This document shows, piece by piece, positions 19,561-29,562 of a stretch of 64,000 nucleotides of DNA. A program made the translations under genes and the position numbers. Position 1 is the stretch's first letter. Every line of letters begins with the position of its first letter. The DNA lies in assembly GCF_016595155.1 (NCBI RefSeq), contig NZ_JAENGP010000005.1, positions 62,001 through 126,000 on the forward strand. The letters are read 5' to 3'. This DNA is from Advenella mandrilli. GTDB lineage: Bacteria > Pseudomonadota > Gammaproteobacteria > Burkholderiales > Burkholderiaceae_B. Under the pieces are notes generated by a model. That model was not told the origin of the DNA and ran no database searches. It saw only the letters and a list, made by a program, of their open reading frames with translations.

Positions 19561-20469
19561 TTAGAAATGTGAATGACGGGTGACCGACCAGCGGGCTGCC
19601 GTGGCGGCAATAATCATCACCAGTGCAATGGTGAGGGCCAGCCATGAGGCAGGGGGCAGGGTAAAACTGAACGGGATGCCGTAACTGCTGGAAAGCAGGG
19701 TAATGGCTTGATTTAAAACGCTCAGGGTAAGGGTGCTTAGCAGGACGGCCAGTAAACCCGCCGTCAGGCCCGTAAGGGCACCAAAATACAGAAAGGGGCG
19801 TCGTACAAAGGATTCAGTGGCGCCAACCAAGCGGGCAACCGCAATTTCGTCACGCTGGACCAGTGCCTGCATGCGGACGGTATTGAAAATGGTGGTGATC
19901 ACGATAAGGGCAACCCCAGCGGCCAGCAGACCCAACACAATCCGGATAAAGGACAGGATGGCTTCCAGTTTCTGAATCCATGCGCTGTCAAACTGCAGCA
20001 CGTCGACTTCGGGGAGCTGGCTCCAGGCTTGCGCCAGTTGTTCGGCCATTTCGGTTGGGCTGGCCTCATCGGACAGGGTAATGATAATGGAATGAGGCAG
20101 GGGGTTTTGCGGCAGAACCTTAAGGGCGTCCGACCACGATTCAGAGGCTTTCAATGATTGCAGGGCCTGGGCCTTGTCAATCACTTCCAGGGTAAGAATC
20201 GACTGACTATGTTCATCTTGAAGCTGCTTGGCCAATTCACGGGTTCGCTCAATCGTGGTCGTGTCATTCATGAACAGGGAAATAGCCGGGTTGACGGATA
20301 TATTGCGGGCAAGGGGTTCCATGGAAACCAGAATGGCACTTGCCAGCAGGGGCAAGGTTAATACCAGGGCAATGACCATGATATTCGTCAGGGATGAAAA
20401 GGGGGTGCCCAGCAGGCGGCGTGCGGCAATGTGAATTGCGTAAAGGTGATGTCTAAGCCAGGTGTTCAT
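19561..20469 (-). CDS. ftsX: Cell division protein FtsX
   Basis: A 302-residue inner-membrane protein that with FtsE forms an ABC-like complex which activates periplasmic amidases at the division site. Four predicted membrane helices: one near 28-48 and three in the C-terminal half (about 168-190, 220-245, 268-290), with an extracytoplasmic loop between the first and second. It directly abuts ftsE, whose stop lies one base upstream, and is followed by mutY. Confidence 0.95.
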   Translation of the reverse strand: MNTWLRHHLYAIHIAARRLLGTPFSSLTNIMVIALVLTLPLLASAILVSMEPLARNISVNPAISLFMNDTTTIERTRELAKQLQDEHSQSILTLEVIDKAQALQSLKASESWSDALKVLPQNPLPHSIIITLSDEASPTEMAEQLAQAWSQLPEVDVLQFDSAWIQKLEAILSFIRIVLGLLAAGVALIVITTIFNTVRMQALVQRDEIAVARLVGATESFVRRPFLYFGALTGLTAGLLAVLLSTLTLSVLNQAITLLSSSYGIPFSFTLPPASWLALTIALVMIIAATAARWSVTRHSHF

Positions 20470-21135
20470 TCAGTGTTTTCCCAGGTCTTTGAAACGGCCG
20501 GGTTCCAGCAGCAGGGTCCGGTTGGCGTGGCGTTGCAGCAGGGGTACGTCGTGGGAGGCAATCAGGGTGGTCACGCCAACCCGGTTGAAATCCCGGAATA
20601 CCTCTAGAATGCGGCTGGCATTGTCCTGGTCAAGGTTGGCGGTGGGTTCGTCGGCAATCAGGATGGCAGGACGGTTGACGATGGCGCGGGCAATGGCCAG
20701 GCGTTGCTGTTCTCCGCCTGATAAGGCGATCGGGTTGAGCTTTTCTTTACCGGAAAGCCCTACTTTGGCAATGGCGGCGCGTGCCCGTGAGGTGGCCTTT
20801 TTGTGGTCCAGATTCATGACAGCCAGGGGGAGCATGACATTTTCAAAGGCATTACGGTCATACAGCAGATGCGTATCCTGCAAAATGATGCCAACCGCAC
20901 GGCGTAAATAGGGTCGTGCCCGTGCCGGCATGCTGTCCAGGCTTTGTCCGTTAACCATGATGGACCCACGGCTAGGATGCTCAAGCCCGCCAATCAACTT
21001 GAGCAGGGTGGATTTGCCTGCTCCCGACGGGCCGGACACAAAAACAAATTCACCGCGTGAAATGTTGAAGTTGATATCAGCCAGAATATTGGCACTCTGG
21101 CCATAGGACTTGAAGACGTGCTTGAATTCAATCAT
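20470..21135 (-). CDS. ftsE: Cell division ATP-binding protein FtsE
   Basis: A 221-residue ABC ATPase partner of FtsX. Walker A GPSGAGKSTLLK at about 36-47, Q-loop QDTHLLYDRNAFENV, ABC signature LSGGEQQRLAIARA at about 138-151, and Walker B ILIADEPTANLD are all intact. The short length without a C-terminal regulatory domain is typical of FtsE. First gene of ftsE-ftsX-mutY; divergent from the amino-acid permease gene across about 113 bases. Confidence 0.96.
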   Translation of the reverse strand: MIEFKHVFKSYGQSANILADINFNISRGEFVFVSGPSGAGKSTLLKLIGGLEHPSRGSIMVNGQSLDSMPARARPYLRRAVGIILQDTHLLYDRNAFENVMLPLAVMNLDHKKATSRARAAIAKVGLSGKEKLNPIALSGGEQQRLAIARAIVNRPAILIADEPTANLDQDNASRILEVFRDFNRVGVTTLIASHDVPLLQRHANRTLLLEPGRFKDLGKH

Positions 21136-21156
21136 GTTGGTTCAGGTAAAGGGCGG

Positions 21157-21170
21157 GTGCATAAATGCAC
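21157..21170. promoter_or_regulatory. 14-bp perfect palindrome between ftsE and the permease gene
   Basis: GTGCATAAATGCAC is a perfect dyad in the divergent intergenic region, close to the ftsE start. It could be an operator for either gene; no regulator can be named. Confidence 0.3.
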
Positions 21171-21248
21171 ATAATACCTGCATTTTTCCTTAAGACTATA
21201 CAAACAGGCGTTGTTTGGGTTACAAACATTCATTGCTTTGTACCGTAA

Positions 21249-22427
21249 ATGCTTATGGCTTCCAAAAAAACAAATAAAACACATCTTTCCTGGAATGATC
21301 CGGCGTTCCGCTCTATCATTTACCAAATTGCGGTGTTGGGGATTGTGGCGTATGTTGCCTGGTATCTGGTCTCCAACACCATGCATAACCTTTCCATTCG
21401 CAATATCACCACCGGGTTTGACTTCCTTGATGGTGAAGCCGGTTTTGCCATTGGTGAGTCATCTATTGCCTATTCACCGGCAGACACCTATAAACGCGCC
21501 ATATTGGTGGGTATCGTCAACACCCTGCAGGTTTCTGCCATGGGTATTATCCTGTCAACCTTGCTGGGTACCATTATTGGTGTGGCCAGGCTGTCAACGA
21601 ACTGGCTGGTTGCCCGGCTGGCGACGGTTTATATCGAAGCCATCCGCAATGTTCCTTTGCTGATCCAGCTGTTTTTCTGGTATGCCTTAATTACCGAAAG
21701 CCTGCCCGGTCCCCGGCAGGCGCTTAATCCGGTTGACGGGGTTTTTCTTTCCAATCGGGGGCTCAAGTTTCCAGCCCTTCAGGGCGATTCCTTAAGTTGG
21801 ATACTATATGGTTTGCTACTGGCCGTGTTAGGTACGTTTGCTTTTTATTACTGGTCACGCAAACGGCAGGAAAAAACCGGAAAAACCTTTCCGGTCTTCC
21901 GTTCTGGCCTGTTCATGATGCTGGCTTTTCCGCTTATTGCTTATTTTCTGGGCGGCGCTTCGCTGGCGCTGGAATACCCCGTGCTCAGGGGGTTCAACTT
22001 TACCGGTGGCCTGTCTATTTCTCCTGAACTCTCGGCCTTGCTGGCCGGTCTGGTTATTTATACGTCTGCGTTTGTGGCGGAAATTGTCCGCTCGGGTATC
22101 CAGAGTATCGGCAGCGGGCAATGGGAGGCCGCCAGCTCTATCGGGCTGGGCAAAGGCAAGGTATTGCGGCTTGTCATCTTGCCACAGGCTTTGCGCGTCA
22201 TGATTCCTCCCATGACCAGTACCTACCTGAACCTGACTAAAAACAGTTCGCTGGCGGTTGCCATTGGCTATCCGGATATTGTGTCGGTGGTTAACACCAC
22301 GCTGAACCAGACCGGGCAAGCCATTGAAGGGGTGATCATTATTATGGCCGCCTATCTCACGGTCAGCCTTTCCATTTCGGTATTCATGAACTGGTATAAC
22401 CGGCACATTGCCCTGGTGGAGCGTTAA
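21249..22427 (+). CDS. aapQ: Polar amino-acid ABC importer permease (AapQ/BztB-like)
   Basis: A 392-residue inner-membrane permease of the His/Glu/Gln family, of the long form found in general L-amino-acid (Aap) and Bzt importers. About eight membrane helices; N-terminal half with NTLQVSAMGIILSTLLGT and AIRNVPLLIQLFFWY, C-terminal half with the EAA-type coupling loop (EAASSIGLGKGKVLRLVILP). The Aap assignment comes from length and from the pairing with a second long permease and an ATPase. The usual first gene, a periplasmic binding protein (aapJ), is absent. The ATG at 21249 or 21255 could be used; neither has a clear ribosome-binding site. Confidence 0.85.
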   Translation: MLMASKKTNKTHLSWNDPAFRSIIYQIAVLGIVAYVAWYLVSNTMHNLSIRNITTGFDFLDGEAGFAIGESSIAYSPADTYKRAILVGIVNTLQVSAMGIILSTLLGTIIGVARLSTNWLVARLATVYIEAIRNVPLLIQLFFWYALITESLPGPRQALNPVDGVFLSNRGLKFPALQGDSLSWILYGLLLAVLGTFAFYYWSRKRQEKTGKTFPVFRSGLFMMLAFPLIAYFLGGASLALEYPVLRGFNFTGGLSISPELSALLAGLVIYTSAFVAEIVRSGIQSIGSGQWEAASSIGLGKGKVLRLVILPQALRVMIPPMTSTYLNLTKNSSLAVAIGYPDIVSVVNTTLNQTGQAIEGVIIIMAAYLTVSLSISVFMNWYNRHIALVER

Positions 22428-22428
22428 A

Positions 22429-23541
22429 ATGAGCCAACATACCTTGCCCATTGACCCCGTCCAGCCAGGAAGACGGCTCCCGCCAAAAAAAGAAAGCGGT
22501 ATTTTTGCCTGGATGCGCAAAAATCTTTTCGCTTCTCCGCTCAGTATCCTGATCACGGCCCTGATTCTCTGGTTTTTGTTAATGACAGCGCCTTTGCTCA
22601 TCGAGTGGGTTTGGCTTAAGGCCAATTTCACGGCTGGCAGTGGCACAGAGTGCCGGGGTACAGAAGGAGCCTGCTGGGCCTTTATCCGCGAAAAATACCG
22701 GCTTATCCTGTTTGGCACCTATCCTTATGCCGAACAGTGGCGTCCCTTGCTGGCCGTGATTATTCTGGTGGCGGTTATCGTCTGCAGCGCCATACGGACT
22801 TTCTGGAATAAATGGCTGCTGTTGATATGGCTGGTGGGCCTGGGTTCGGTTGCCATTTTAATGTGGGGTGGGATACTGGGTTTAAGCCCCATCGATAACA
22901 GCCGATGGGGCGGCTTGCCGCTTACCTTGATTCTGGCTACTTTCGGTATTGGCCTGGCCTTTCCGTTCGGGGTGTTGCTGGCTTTGGGGCGGCGCTCCAA
23001 TATGCCTGCCATTAAGGCCCTGTGTGTGGTGTATATTGAAATCATCCGGGGGGTGCCGCTCATCAGCCTGCTGTTCATGTCTTCAGTCATGCTGCCCCTG
23101 TTTTTGCCCGAAGGGGTTACCTTTGACAAACTGCTGCGTGCGCAAATTGCCATTATCATGTTTACCGCCGCCTATATAGCAGAAACCGTGCGCGGTGGCC
23201 TACAGGCCATCCCCAAGGGGCAAATTGAAGGTGCCGAGTCGCTGGGCCTGAGCTATTGGCAGCAAATGTATAAAATTGTTCTGCCCCAGGCCCTGAAGAT
23301 CGTGATTCCACCCATGGTGAGCATTTTTATTGCCCTGTTCAAAGATACCTCGCTGGTGGTGGTGATTGGTATTTATGACCTGACGCTGTCGGCCAAGGCC
23401 GCCTTGGCCGATCCGCTCTGGCGTGGTTTCAGTGTCGAGGCTTATTTATTTATTTCACTTATTTATTTTGTTTTTTGTTTTGCCATGTCCCGCTACGCCA
23501 AAAATCTTGAGGCTCGCCTGGATACGGGACACAAGCGTTAA
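22429..23541 (+). CDS. aapM: Polar amino-acid ABC importer permease (AapM/BztC-like)
   Basis: A 370-residue second permease of the same importer, also with about eight membrane helices. VYIEIIRGVPLISLLFMSS and the EAA loop GAESLGLSYWQQMYKIVLPQALKIV are diagnostic. The frame is open to a TTG at 22408, but the ATG at 22429 lies just after the aapQ stop and gives MSQHTLPID, so it is used. It is separated from the ATPase gene by 12 bases. Confidence 0.87.
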   Translation: MSQHTLPIDPVQPGRRLPPKKESGIFAWMRKNLFASPLSILITALILWFLLMTAPLLIEWVWLKANFTAGSGTECRGTEGACWAFIREKYRLILFGTYPYAEQWRPLLAVIILVAVIVCSAIRTFWNKWLLLIWLVGLGSVAILMWGGILGLSPIDNSRWGGLPLTLILATFGIGLAFPFGVLLALGRRSNMPAIKALCVVYIEIIRGVPLISLLFMSSVMLPLFLPEGVTFDKLLRAQIAIIMFTAAYIAETVRGGLQAIPKGQIEGAESLGLSYWQQMYKIVLPQALKIVIPPMVSIFIALFKDTSLVVVIGIYDLTLSAKAALADPLWRGFSVEAYLFISLIYFVFCFAMSRYAKNLEARLDTGHKR

Positions 23542-23553
23542 AAGGAGCCCGGT

Positions 23554-24294
23554 GTGTCAGATCTGATTGTCCAGATGGAAAATGTTAACAAGTGGTATGG
23601 AAAGTTCCATGTGCTCAGGGATATCAACCTGTCGGTCGCGCCTGGCGAACGGATTGTGATTTGCGGGCCGTCCGGTTCTGGAAAATCCACCCTGATCCGT
23701 TGTATTAATCGGCTGGAAGAACACCAGGAGGGGCGGATTATTGTCAATGGCGTAGTGTTAAGCAATAACCTGAAAAATATTGAACAGGTACGCCGTAACG
23801 TGGGCATGGTGTTTCAGCACTTCAATCTGTTTCCTCACTTGACTGTGCTGGAAAATCTTACTCTGGGGCCGATCTGGGTTTTGAAAATGCCAAAATCCCA
23901 GGCCGAAGCGGTCGCCATGAAATATCTCGAACGGGTCCGGATACCCGAGCAGGCGCATAAATATCCCGGCCAATTGTCGGGCGGGCAGCAGCAGCGGGTG
24001 GCCATTGCGCGTTCATTGTGCATGAGCCCCAAGGTCATGCTGTTTGATGAACCCACCTCGGCCCTTGATCCTGAAATGGTCAAGGAGGTACTGGATGTCA
24101 TGGTGACCCTGGCCGAAGAATCGGGTATGACTATGCTGTGCGTGACCCATGAAATGGGCTTTGCCAAAAAAGTGGCTGACCGGGTGGTTTTTATGGATGA
24201 AGGGCAGATTGTGGAAGAAAACACCCCAGATGCATTTTTTGACCATCCGGTGCACGAAAGGACCAAACTGTTTTTAAGTCAGATTTTGCACTAA
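23554..24294 (+). CDS. aapP: Polar amino-acid ABC importer ATP-binding protein (AapP-like)
   Basis: A 246-residue ABC ATPase energising the two preceding permeases. Walker [14 protein letters not shown] at about 39-51, Q-loop [17 protein letters not shown], signature [15 protein letters not shown], Walker [15 protein letters not shown] and the H-loop VTHEMGFA are intact. The start is GTG with AAAGGAG upstream; no better ATG exists. It is the last gene of the importer operon and is followed by a weak AT-rich hairpin. Confidence 0.92.
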   Translation: MSDLIVQMENVNKWYGKFHVLRDINLSVAPGERIVICGPSGSGKSTLIRCINRLEEHQEGRIIVNGVVLSNNLKNIEQVRRNVGMVFQHFNLFPHLTVLENLTLGPIWVLKMPKSQAEAVAMKYLERVRIPEQAHKYPGQLSGGQQQRVAIARSLCMSPKVMLFDEPTSALDPEMVKEVLDVMVTLAEESGMTMLCVTHEMGFAKKVADRVVFMDEGQIVEENTPDAFFDHPVHERTKLFLSQILH

Positions 24295-24302
24295 AAATGC
24301 AG

Positions 24303-24328
24303 TAAACTTTCACTTTAAGTTTATTTTT
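24303..24328 (+). terminator. Possible weak terminator after aapP
   Basis: A 7-bp AT-rich stem (24303-24309 with 24317-24323) followed by five Ts. The low GC of the stem makes termination inefficient or doubtful. Confidence 0.35.
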
Positions 24329-24340
24329 GCGTAAGTGATC

Positions 24341-24529
24341 ATGGCACAACATTACGAATCAGATATTACCCAATTTATTAATGCGTACAAAACCACTCAT
24401 CCTGATACTGAAAAGCGTCAGCTTGAAGGGCGTTCGCTTTTGTGGGACAAGCAGCAGGATGCCGAACTGCTCAAGCAATTCAAGGCCGCCCGTGTTCCCC
24501 AGAAACCCTACGTCTATCAAACGAACTAA
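24341..24529 (+). CDS. DUF3460 family small protein
   Basis: A 62-residue hydrophilic protein of the DUF3460 family, which as far as I know is restricted to betaproteobacteria. Typical parts are YESDITQFI near the N-terminus, EGRSLLWDK in the middle, and a VPQKPYVYQ end. Function unknown; no signal peptide or membrane helix is seen. The ATG at 24341 is preferred to the GTG two codons upstream. It ends nine bases before scpA, so the two are probably cotranscribed. Confidence 0.85.
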   Translation: MAQHYESDITQFINAYKTTHPDTEKRQLEGRSLLWDKQQDAELLKQFKAARVPQKPYVYQTN

Positions 24530-24538
24530 GCCATTCCC

Positions 24539-25408
24539 ATGGCAGTGGCCTCTGCGGCAATCGATACACTGGTGGACCCCGAGATAGACAGTACCCCCGA
24601 TGTGGTGGATACGGTCGCTTTGGCTCGTCTGTACGGTGAGCCCCTGTTCAATATCCCGCAAGACCTGTACATTCCTCCCGATGCCCTTGAGGTATTCCTG
24701 GAAGCTTTCGAAGGGCCACTGGATCTTTTGCTTTACCTCATCCGCAAGCAAAATTTCAATGTGCTTGATATCCCCATGGCCGAGGTCACCCGACAGTACC
24801 TGAGCTATGTCGATCAAATCCGCAACCAGAACCTGGAATTGGCTGGCGAGTATCTACTCATGGCCGCCATGCTGATTGAGATTAAATCCAGAATGCTGTT
24901 GCCGGTTCGCAAGTCGGATAACGGTGAAGAGGTGGAAGATCCCCGTGCCGAACTGGTGCGGCGCTTGCTTGAGTACGAACAAATGAAGCTGGCGGCCCAA
25001 AAACTGGACACTTTGCCGCAGCTGGGGCGTGATTTCGAGCGGGCCAGTGCGCATATGGATTTAAGCGTGGAACGCATGTTGCCCGAGGTCAGTACCGAAG
25101 ACCTTCGGCAGGCCTGGCAAGACATCATGAAACGGGCCAGGCTTAATGCCCATCACCAGATTACCCGCGAGCAGCTGTCGGTACGTGATCACATGACGCA
25201 TATCTTGCGAAGATTGTCAGATATCCGCTTCATGGAGTTTACCGATCTGTTCATGGAAAGGGTTGATGAAGGAGAACCGGCGGCTGTTATTGTGGTGCAT
25301 TTTATCGCGATGCTGGAATTGGCCCGCGAATCATTATTGGAAATCACCCAGGCCGAGCCTTATGCGCCCATTTATATAAGGCTTGCCTATACAATTGCCG
25401 TGGAATAA
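24539..25408 (+). CDS. scpA: Segregation and condensation protein A
   Basis: A 289-residue kleisin subunit that bridges the SMC dimer heads in the bacterial condensin complex. The N-terminal kleisin signature EAFEGPLDLLLYLIRKQ is at about residues 59-75, followed by the FNVLDIPMAEVTRQYLSYV helix and the C-terminal winged-helix region. The first 50 residues are a variable extension common in Burkholderiales homologues. scpB is not adjacent. It follows the DUF3460 gene closely and precedes panC by 32 bases. Confidence 0.95.
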   Translation: MAVASAAIDTLVDPEIDSTPDVVDTVALARLYGEPLFNIPQDLYIPPDALEVFLEAFEGPLDLLLYLIRKQNFNVLDIPMAEVTRQYLSYVDQIRNQNLELAGEYLLMAAMLIEIKSRMLLPVRKSDNGEEVEDPRAELVRRLLEYEQMKLAAQKLDTLPQLGRDFERASAHMDLSVERMLPEVSTEDLRQAWQDIMKRARLNAHHQITREQLSVRDHMTHILRRLSDIRFMEFTDLFMERVDEGEPAAVIVVHFIAMLELARESLLEITQAEPYAPIYIRLAYTIAVE

Positions 25409-25413
25409 ATTGA

Positions 25414-26289
<876 letters not shown>

Positions 26290-26381
26290 TTGTCCGGTTT
26301 TTACCAGAAAGGGTAGGTGCCAGGCCCGTGGATGGTTCGTATAATCTTTTTTAGGTCTTATATAAGAGTTAAGGAGGTTGT

Positions 26382-26612
26382 ATGAACAATTCAAATTTAA
26401 TATTTCGACAAAGACTGGCACTGCTTACTCCACGAGAAAAAGAAGTGCTCAAGCTGATTGGCAAGGGGCTATCCAACAAGATAGTGGCTCCCATGCTGGG
26501 GGTAACCGAAAGAACTATAGAGGCTCACCGCGCACGTATTCTTCGGAAAATGCAAGCAAAAAATCTGGTCCATTTACTATATCTTTTAATTCCTTTTAGT
26601 GAATTTGACTGA
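26382..26612 (+). CDS. Orphan LuxR/FixJ-type helix-turn-helix protein
   Basis: A 76-residue protein made up of little more than a LuxR_C (GerE) DNA-binding domain: LTPREKEVLKLIGKGLSNK at about 15-33 followed by the recognition region VTERTIEAHRARILRKM. No receiver or ligand-binding domain is attached. A strong AAGGAGG ribosome-binding sequence lies six bases before the ATG, and TATAAT is at 26340-26345, so the gene looks real and not a fragment. It may act as a small regulator or compete with a full-length response regulator; targets are unknown. Neighbours panC and coaE give no clue beyond CoA synthesis. Confidence 0.85.
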   Translation: MNNSNLIFRQRLALLTPREKEVLKLIGKGLSNKIVAPMLGVTERTIEAHRARILRKMQAKNLVHLLYLLIPFSEFD

Positions 26613-26805
26613 TTCAAGTACGTTTTTCATCAGGAAAACCGGCAAGCGGTTTGACTGATATTGCTTATGGCGTGTCAACCCGGTTTGGTGTACATTATTG
26701 TACGCAGACTGGGTTTTTTGTATCTGGTTTCTTGTTGGCGTCTGGCGTGGTGCTTGTCGTTTAATGTCTGCCAGCCTGAACAGGACAGGCCTGTTTATCG
26801 GTTTT

Positions 26806-26811
26806 TATAAT
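26806..26811 (+). promoter_or_regulatory. Possible coaE promoter -10 box
   Basis: A perfect TATAAT 15 bases before the coaE start; an AGGACA at 26782-26787 could be a weak -35 at 18-base spacing. If used, the 5' leader would be very short. Confidence 0.3.
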
Positions 26812-26826
26812 TAATAGAGTGCATAG

Positions 26827-27456
26827 ATGGAAAAATTCAAGGTCGGTATAACCGGTGGAATTGGATCGGGAAAATCAACCGTTTGCCGTTTGTTTGCACA
26901 ATGGAATGTCACCATTATTGATGCCGATGCTATTTCACATGAGCTGACAGGGCCAGGTGGCAAGGCGATTACCGCTATTCAGAGTATTTTTGGCAAACAG
27001 GCCATCAGCGCTGAATGTGGCATGAACAGGGCCTATATGCGCAAACTGGTTTTTGAAGATGCCGGCGTGCGCCATCAACTGCAAGCGATTATCCATCCGC
27101 TTATTAACCAGGAAATGGCCCAAAAAACCGCCAGTGCCACCGGCGATTACGTGATTTACGATATTCCCTTGCTGGTGGAATCTATTCATAAATACAAAGA
27201 TTTCCTGAATGTTATCTGTGTGGTTGATTGCGAAGAGTCCGAACAGGTTTTGCGGGTGCAAGCCCGAAGCGGGCTGTCTGTTGAAGCGGTTATGAACATC
27301 ATCAGGGCGCAGGCCAGCCGTGAACAAAGGCTTGCAGTGGCCACCGAAGTGATATTTAATGGTAGTGGCGTCACCCACGAACAATTACAGAGCCGCGCTT
27401 TTGAATTGCATCAAAAATGGTTATTGCTGGCACAGAAGCTTTCCGTTTCTGGGTGA
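26827..27456 (+). CDS. coaE: Dephospho-CoA kinase
   Basis: A 209-residue P-loop kinase that performs the last step of CoA synthesis, phosphorylating the ribose 3'-hydroxyl. P-loop GITGGIGSGKSTVCRLF at 8-24, DADAISHELTGPGG, the LID-like HPLINQEM and the IPLLVES motif are present. Length normal. Adjacent to zapD, an arrangement common in proteobacteria, but the frequently associated pilD and yacG genes are missing here. Confidence 0.95.
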   Translation: MEKFKVGITGGIGSGKSTVCRLFAQWNVTIIDADAISHELTGPGGKAITAIQSIFGKQAISAECGMNRAYMRKLVFEDAGVRHQLQAIIHPLINQEMAQKTASATGDYVIYDIPLLVESIHKYKDFLNVICVVDCEESEQVLRVQARSGLSVEAVMNIIRAQASREQRLAVATEVIFNGSGVTHEQLQSRAFELHQKWLLLAQKLSVSG

Positions 27457-27474
27457 ATGCACAAAGGAGTGAGA

Positions 27475-28230
27475 TTGATTTTATACGAGTATCCATTTAA
27501 TGAACGAATCCGGTCTGTTATGCGACTGGAGTATCTGTTCAAACGCCTGTTTGCGTTTGCCGGGGCAACTGATGCCATGCAGCAGCACGTGGCTTTATCG
27601 GTCTTGTTTGAAATTATGGATTCTTGTGACCGCTCCGAAGTGCGTACGGGAATTTTGCAGGATATCGACAAACAGAAAACCAATCTCGAGGCATACCGCC
27701 ATTATCCCGATGTCGATATCGTGGCCCTGAACCAGGCCATTGCCGACCTGGAGCGGGTTTCTGCTGCCTTGTCGGGTACCGGGCGTATCGGCCAGACAAC
27801 CCGCGAAAACGAATGGCTGATGAGCCTGAAAAACCGTTTTTCCATTCCGGGCGGTACCTCCCAAATGGATATGCCGTCTTATTCCGCCTGGCAACTGTTT
27901 CCAGAGCAAGAGCGCAAAACTGCGTTGCTTAACTGGATCAAGCCTTTCATGCCTTTGTATGATGGCGTGGCCCAGGTACTGAAAATGTTGCGTGAAGCCA
28001 GCCATCCGGTTGACGCAACAACCCAGGATGGAGGTGTTTACCAGGAAATGCTGGGTGGCAAGGTTTATCAGCTTATCCGGGTGTGGGTACCAGAGCATAT
28101 TCGTACCTACCCGGAAATCAGTGCCAACAAATATATTATCTGGATCCGTTTTCACCAGTTCTCACCCGAGCAAAAAACAGAGTTGGTTACCAGTCCGGTT
28201 GCTTTTAAAATCGCCCTTTGCAACGTTTAA
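27475..28230 (+). CDS. zapD: Cell division protein ZapD
   Basis: A 251-residue FtsZ-associated protein that bundles FtsZ filaments. The N-terminus LYEYPFNERIRSVMRLEYLF corresponds to the start of known ZapD proteins. A longer frame begins at an ATG directly after coaE (27457), but a TTG at 27475 has AAAGGAG five bases upstream and aligns with the family N-terminus, so it is preferred. The rest of the family pattern (GATDAMQQHVALSVLFE, NEWLMSLKNRFSIPGG) is intact. Confidence 0.9.
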   Translation: MILYEYPFNERIRSVMRLEYLFKRLFAFAGATDAMQQHVALSVLFEIMDSCDRSEVRTGILQDIDKQKTNLEAYRHYPDVDIVALNQAIADLERVSAALSGTGRIGQTTRENEWLMSLKNRFSIPGGTSQMDMPSYSAWQLFPEQERKTALLNWIKPFMPLYDGVAQVLKMLREASHPVDATTQDGGVYQEMLGGKVYQLIRVWVPEHIRTYPEISANKYIIWIRFHQFSPEQKTELVTSPVAFKIALCNV

Positions 28231-28338
28231 GCCAATAGGTATTGCAACTTATTTCAAATTGCGGATGCAAGGTAGCCAGAAACCATATAGATCGTTCACA
28301 ATATCGTTATTGATTTTTTAATAATGAATTGTTAAGCA

Positions 28339-29562
28339 ATGGCCAATCAAACACAAGAAAATGTAAAAAAACCATCTAATCTCTTCCGATTGGCAATATT
28401 TGTCGTGATTGTGATTGGCGGCTACTTTGGATGGCAATATTTTTTTAATGCTTCAACCAATAGTAATGCCCCGGCACAATCAAAAAACGCCGGTGAACAG
28501 CGCTCAGGCTCCGGGCCTCGGTCAGGCGGTTCCCGCGCAGCAGGGCAGCTTGGCATGGTAACGCCTGTCAGGGTTGAAACCGTGCAGCAAAAAGACATGG
28601 AAGTCAGGGTGCCCGGCCTGGGTACGGTCACCGCTTTCAATACGGTCGCGGTTCGAAGCCAGGTAAGCGGTCCCATTGTGCAGATTGCCTTTACCGAAGG
28701 GCAGAACGTCAAGCAGGGCGATCTGCTGGTTGAAATAGACCCGCGTCCTTTCCAGATCCAGCTTCAGCAGGCTCAGGGGCAACAGGCTCGGAATGAGGCG
28801 GAACTGACCAATGCCCGGCAAGACTTGAAGCGCTACCAGACACTTTATAAACAGGATTCCATTGCCCGCCAGCAGGTTGATACGCAGGCTGCCCTGGTTA
28901 AGCGGCTGGAAGCCCAGGCTTATAGCGACAAAGCGGCGGTTGATGAGGCCCAGTTGAATCTTGAGTACACTAAGGTGCTGGCACCCATTGATGGCCGGCT
29001 GGGTTTGCGAAATATTGACATTGGTAATCTGGTTACGGCTAATGCGGCCGAAGCGCTGGTCACTATTACCCAGGTCAAGCCTGTTTCAGTGGTGTTTTCC
29101 ATTCCTGAAGTTCATCTTGCCGAGGTGGCAGCGCAATACACCAGGGATGTACCGCTGGAAGTGACCCTGATGGACCGCGATAACCTGCGTGAGCTGGCAA
29201 CCGGGGTGCTGGCCTCCATGGATAACCTGGTAGATGTTGCAACCGGCACCCTCAAGCTTAAAGCCAATTTTGCCAATGAAGACGAAAGCCTGTTTCCCAA
29301 CCAGTTTGTTAATACGCGCCTGAAAATCCGCCAGGTGCCGCAGGCAATGACCATTTCAACCGATGCGATCCAGAATAGTTCAAGCGGACCGTTTGTTTTT
29401 AGGGCAGTTGCCGATAATACGGCTGAAATGGTGCCGGTAAAGTTGGGGGTGACCGATGGTATTTATACGCAACTCCTTGACGGAGTGGCGCTGGGTGACC
29501 TGGTTATCACCGAGGGTGTTGACCGCTTGCGCAATGGTTCCAAAATAGAGATTATCCAGTGA
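28339..29562 (+). CDS. mdtA: RND efflux periplasmic adaptor (MdtA-like)
   Basis: A 407-residue membrane-fusion protein connecting the inner-membrane pump to the outer-membrane channel. N-terminal membrane anchor (about 18-37), a low-complexity Ser/Gly/Arg linker, the lipoyl/barrel-sandwich region ([20 protein letters not shown]), an alpha-hairpin (about 135-195) and the beta-barrel with [12 protein letters not shown]. First gene of an mdtABC-channel operon; its stop overlaps the mdtB GTG start. The MdtA label rests on two different RND subunits following it. Confidence 0.9.
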   Translation: MANQTQENVKKPSNLFRLAIFVVIVIGGYFGWQYFFNASTNSNAPAQSKNAGEQRSGSGPRSGGSRAAGQLGMVTPVRVETVQQKDMEVRVPGLGTVTAFNTVAVRSQVSGPIVQIAFTEGQNVKQGDLLVEIDPRPFQIQLQQAQGQQARNEAELTNARQDLKRYQTLYKQDSIARQQVDTQAALVKRLEAQAYSDKAAVDEAQLNLEYTKVLAPIDGRLGLRNIDIGNLVTANAAEALVTITQVKPVSVVFSIPEVHLAEVAAQYTRDVPLEVTLMDRDNLRELATGVLASMDNLVDVATGTLKLKANFANEDESLFPNQFVNTRLKIRQVPQAMTISTDAIQNSSSGPFVFRAVADNTAEMVPVKLGVTDGIYTQLLDGVALGDLVITEGVDRLRNGSKIEIIQ

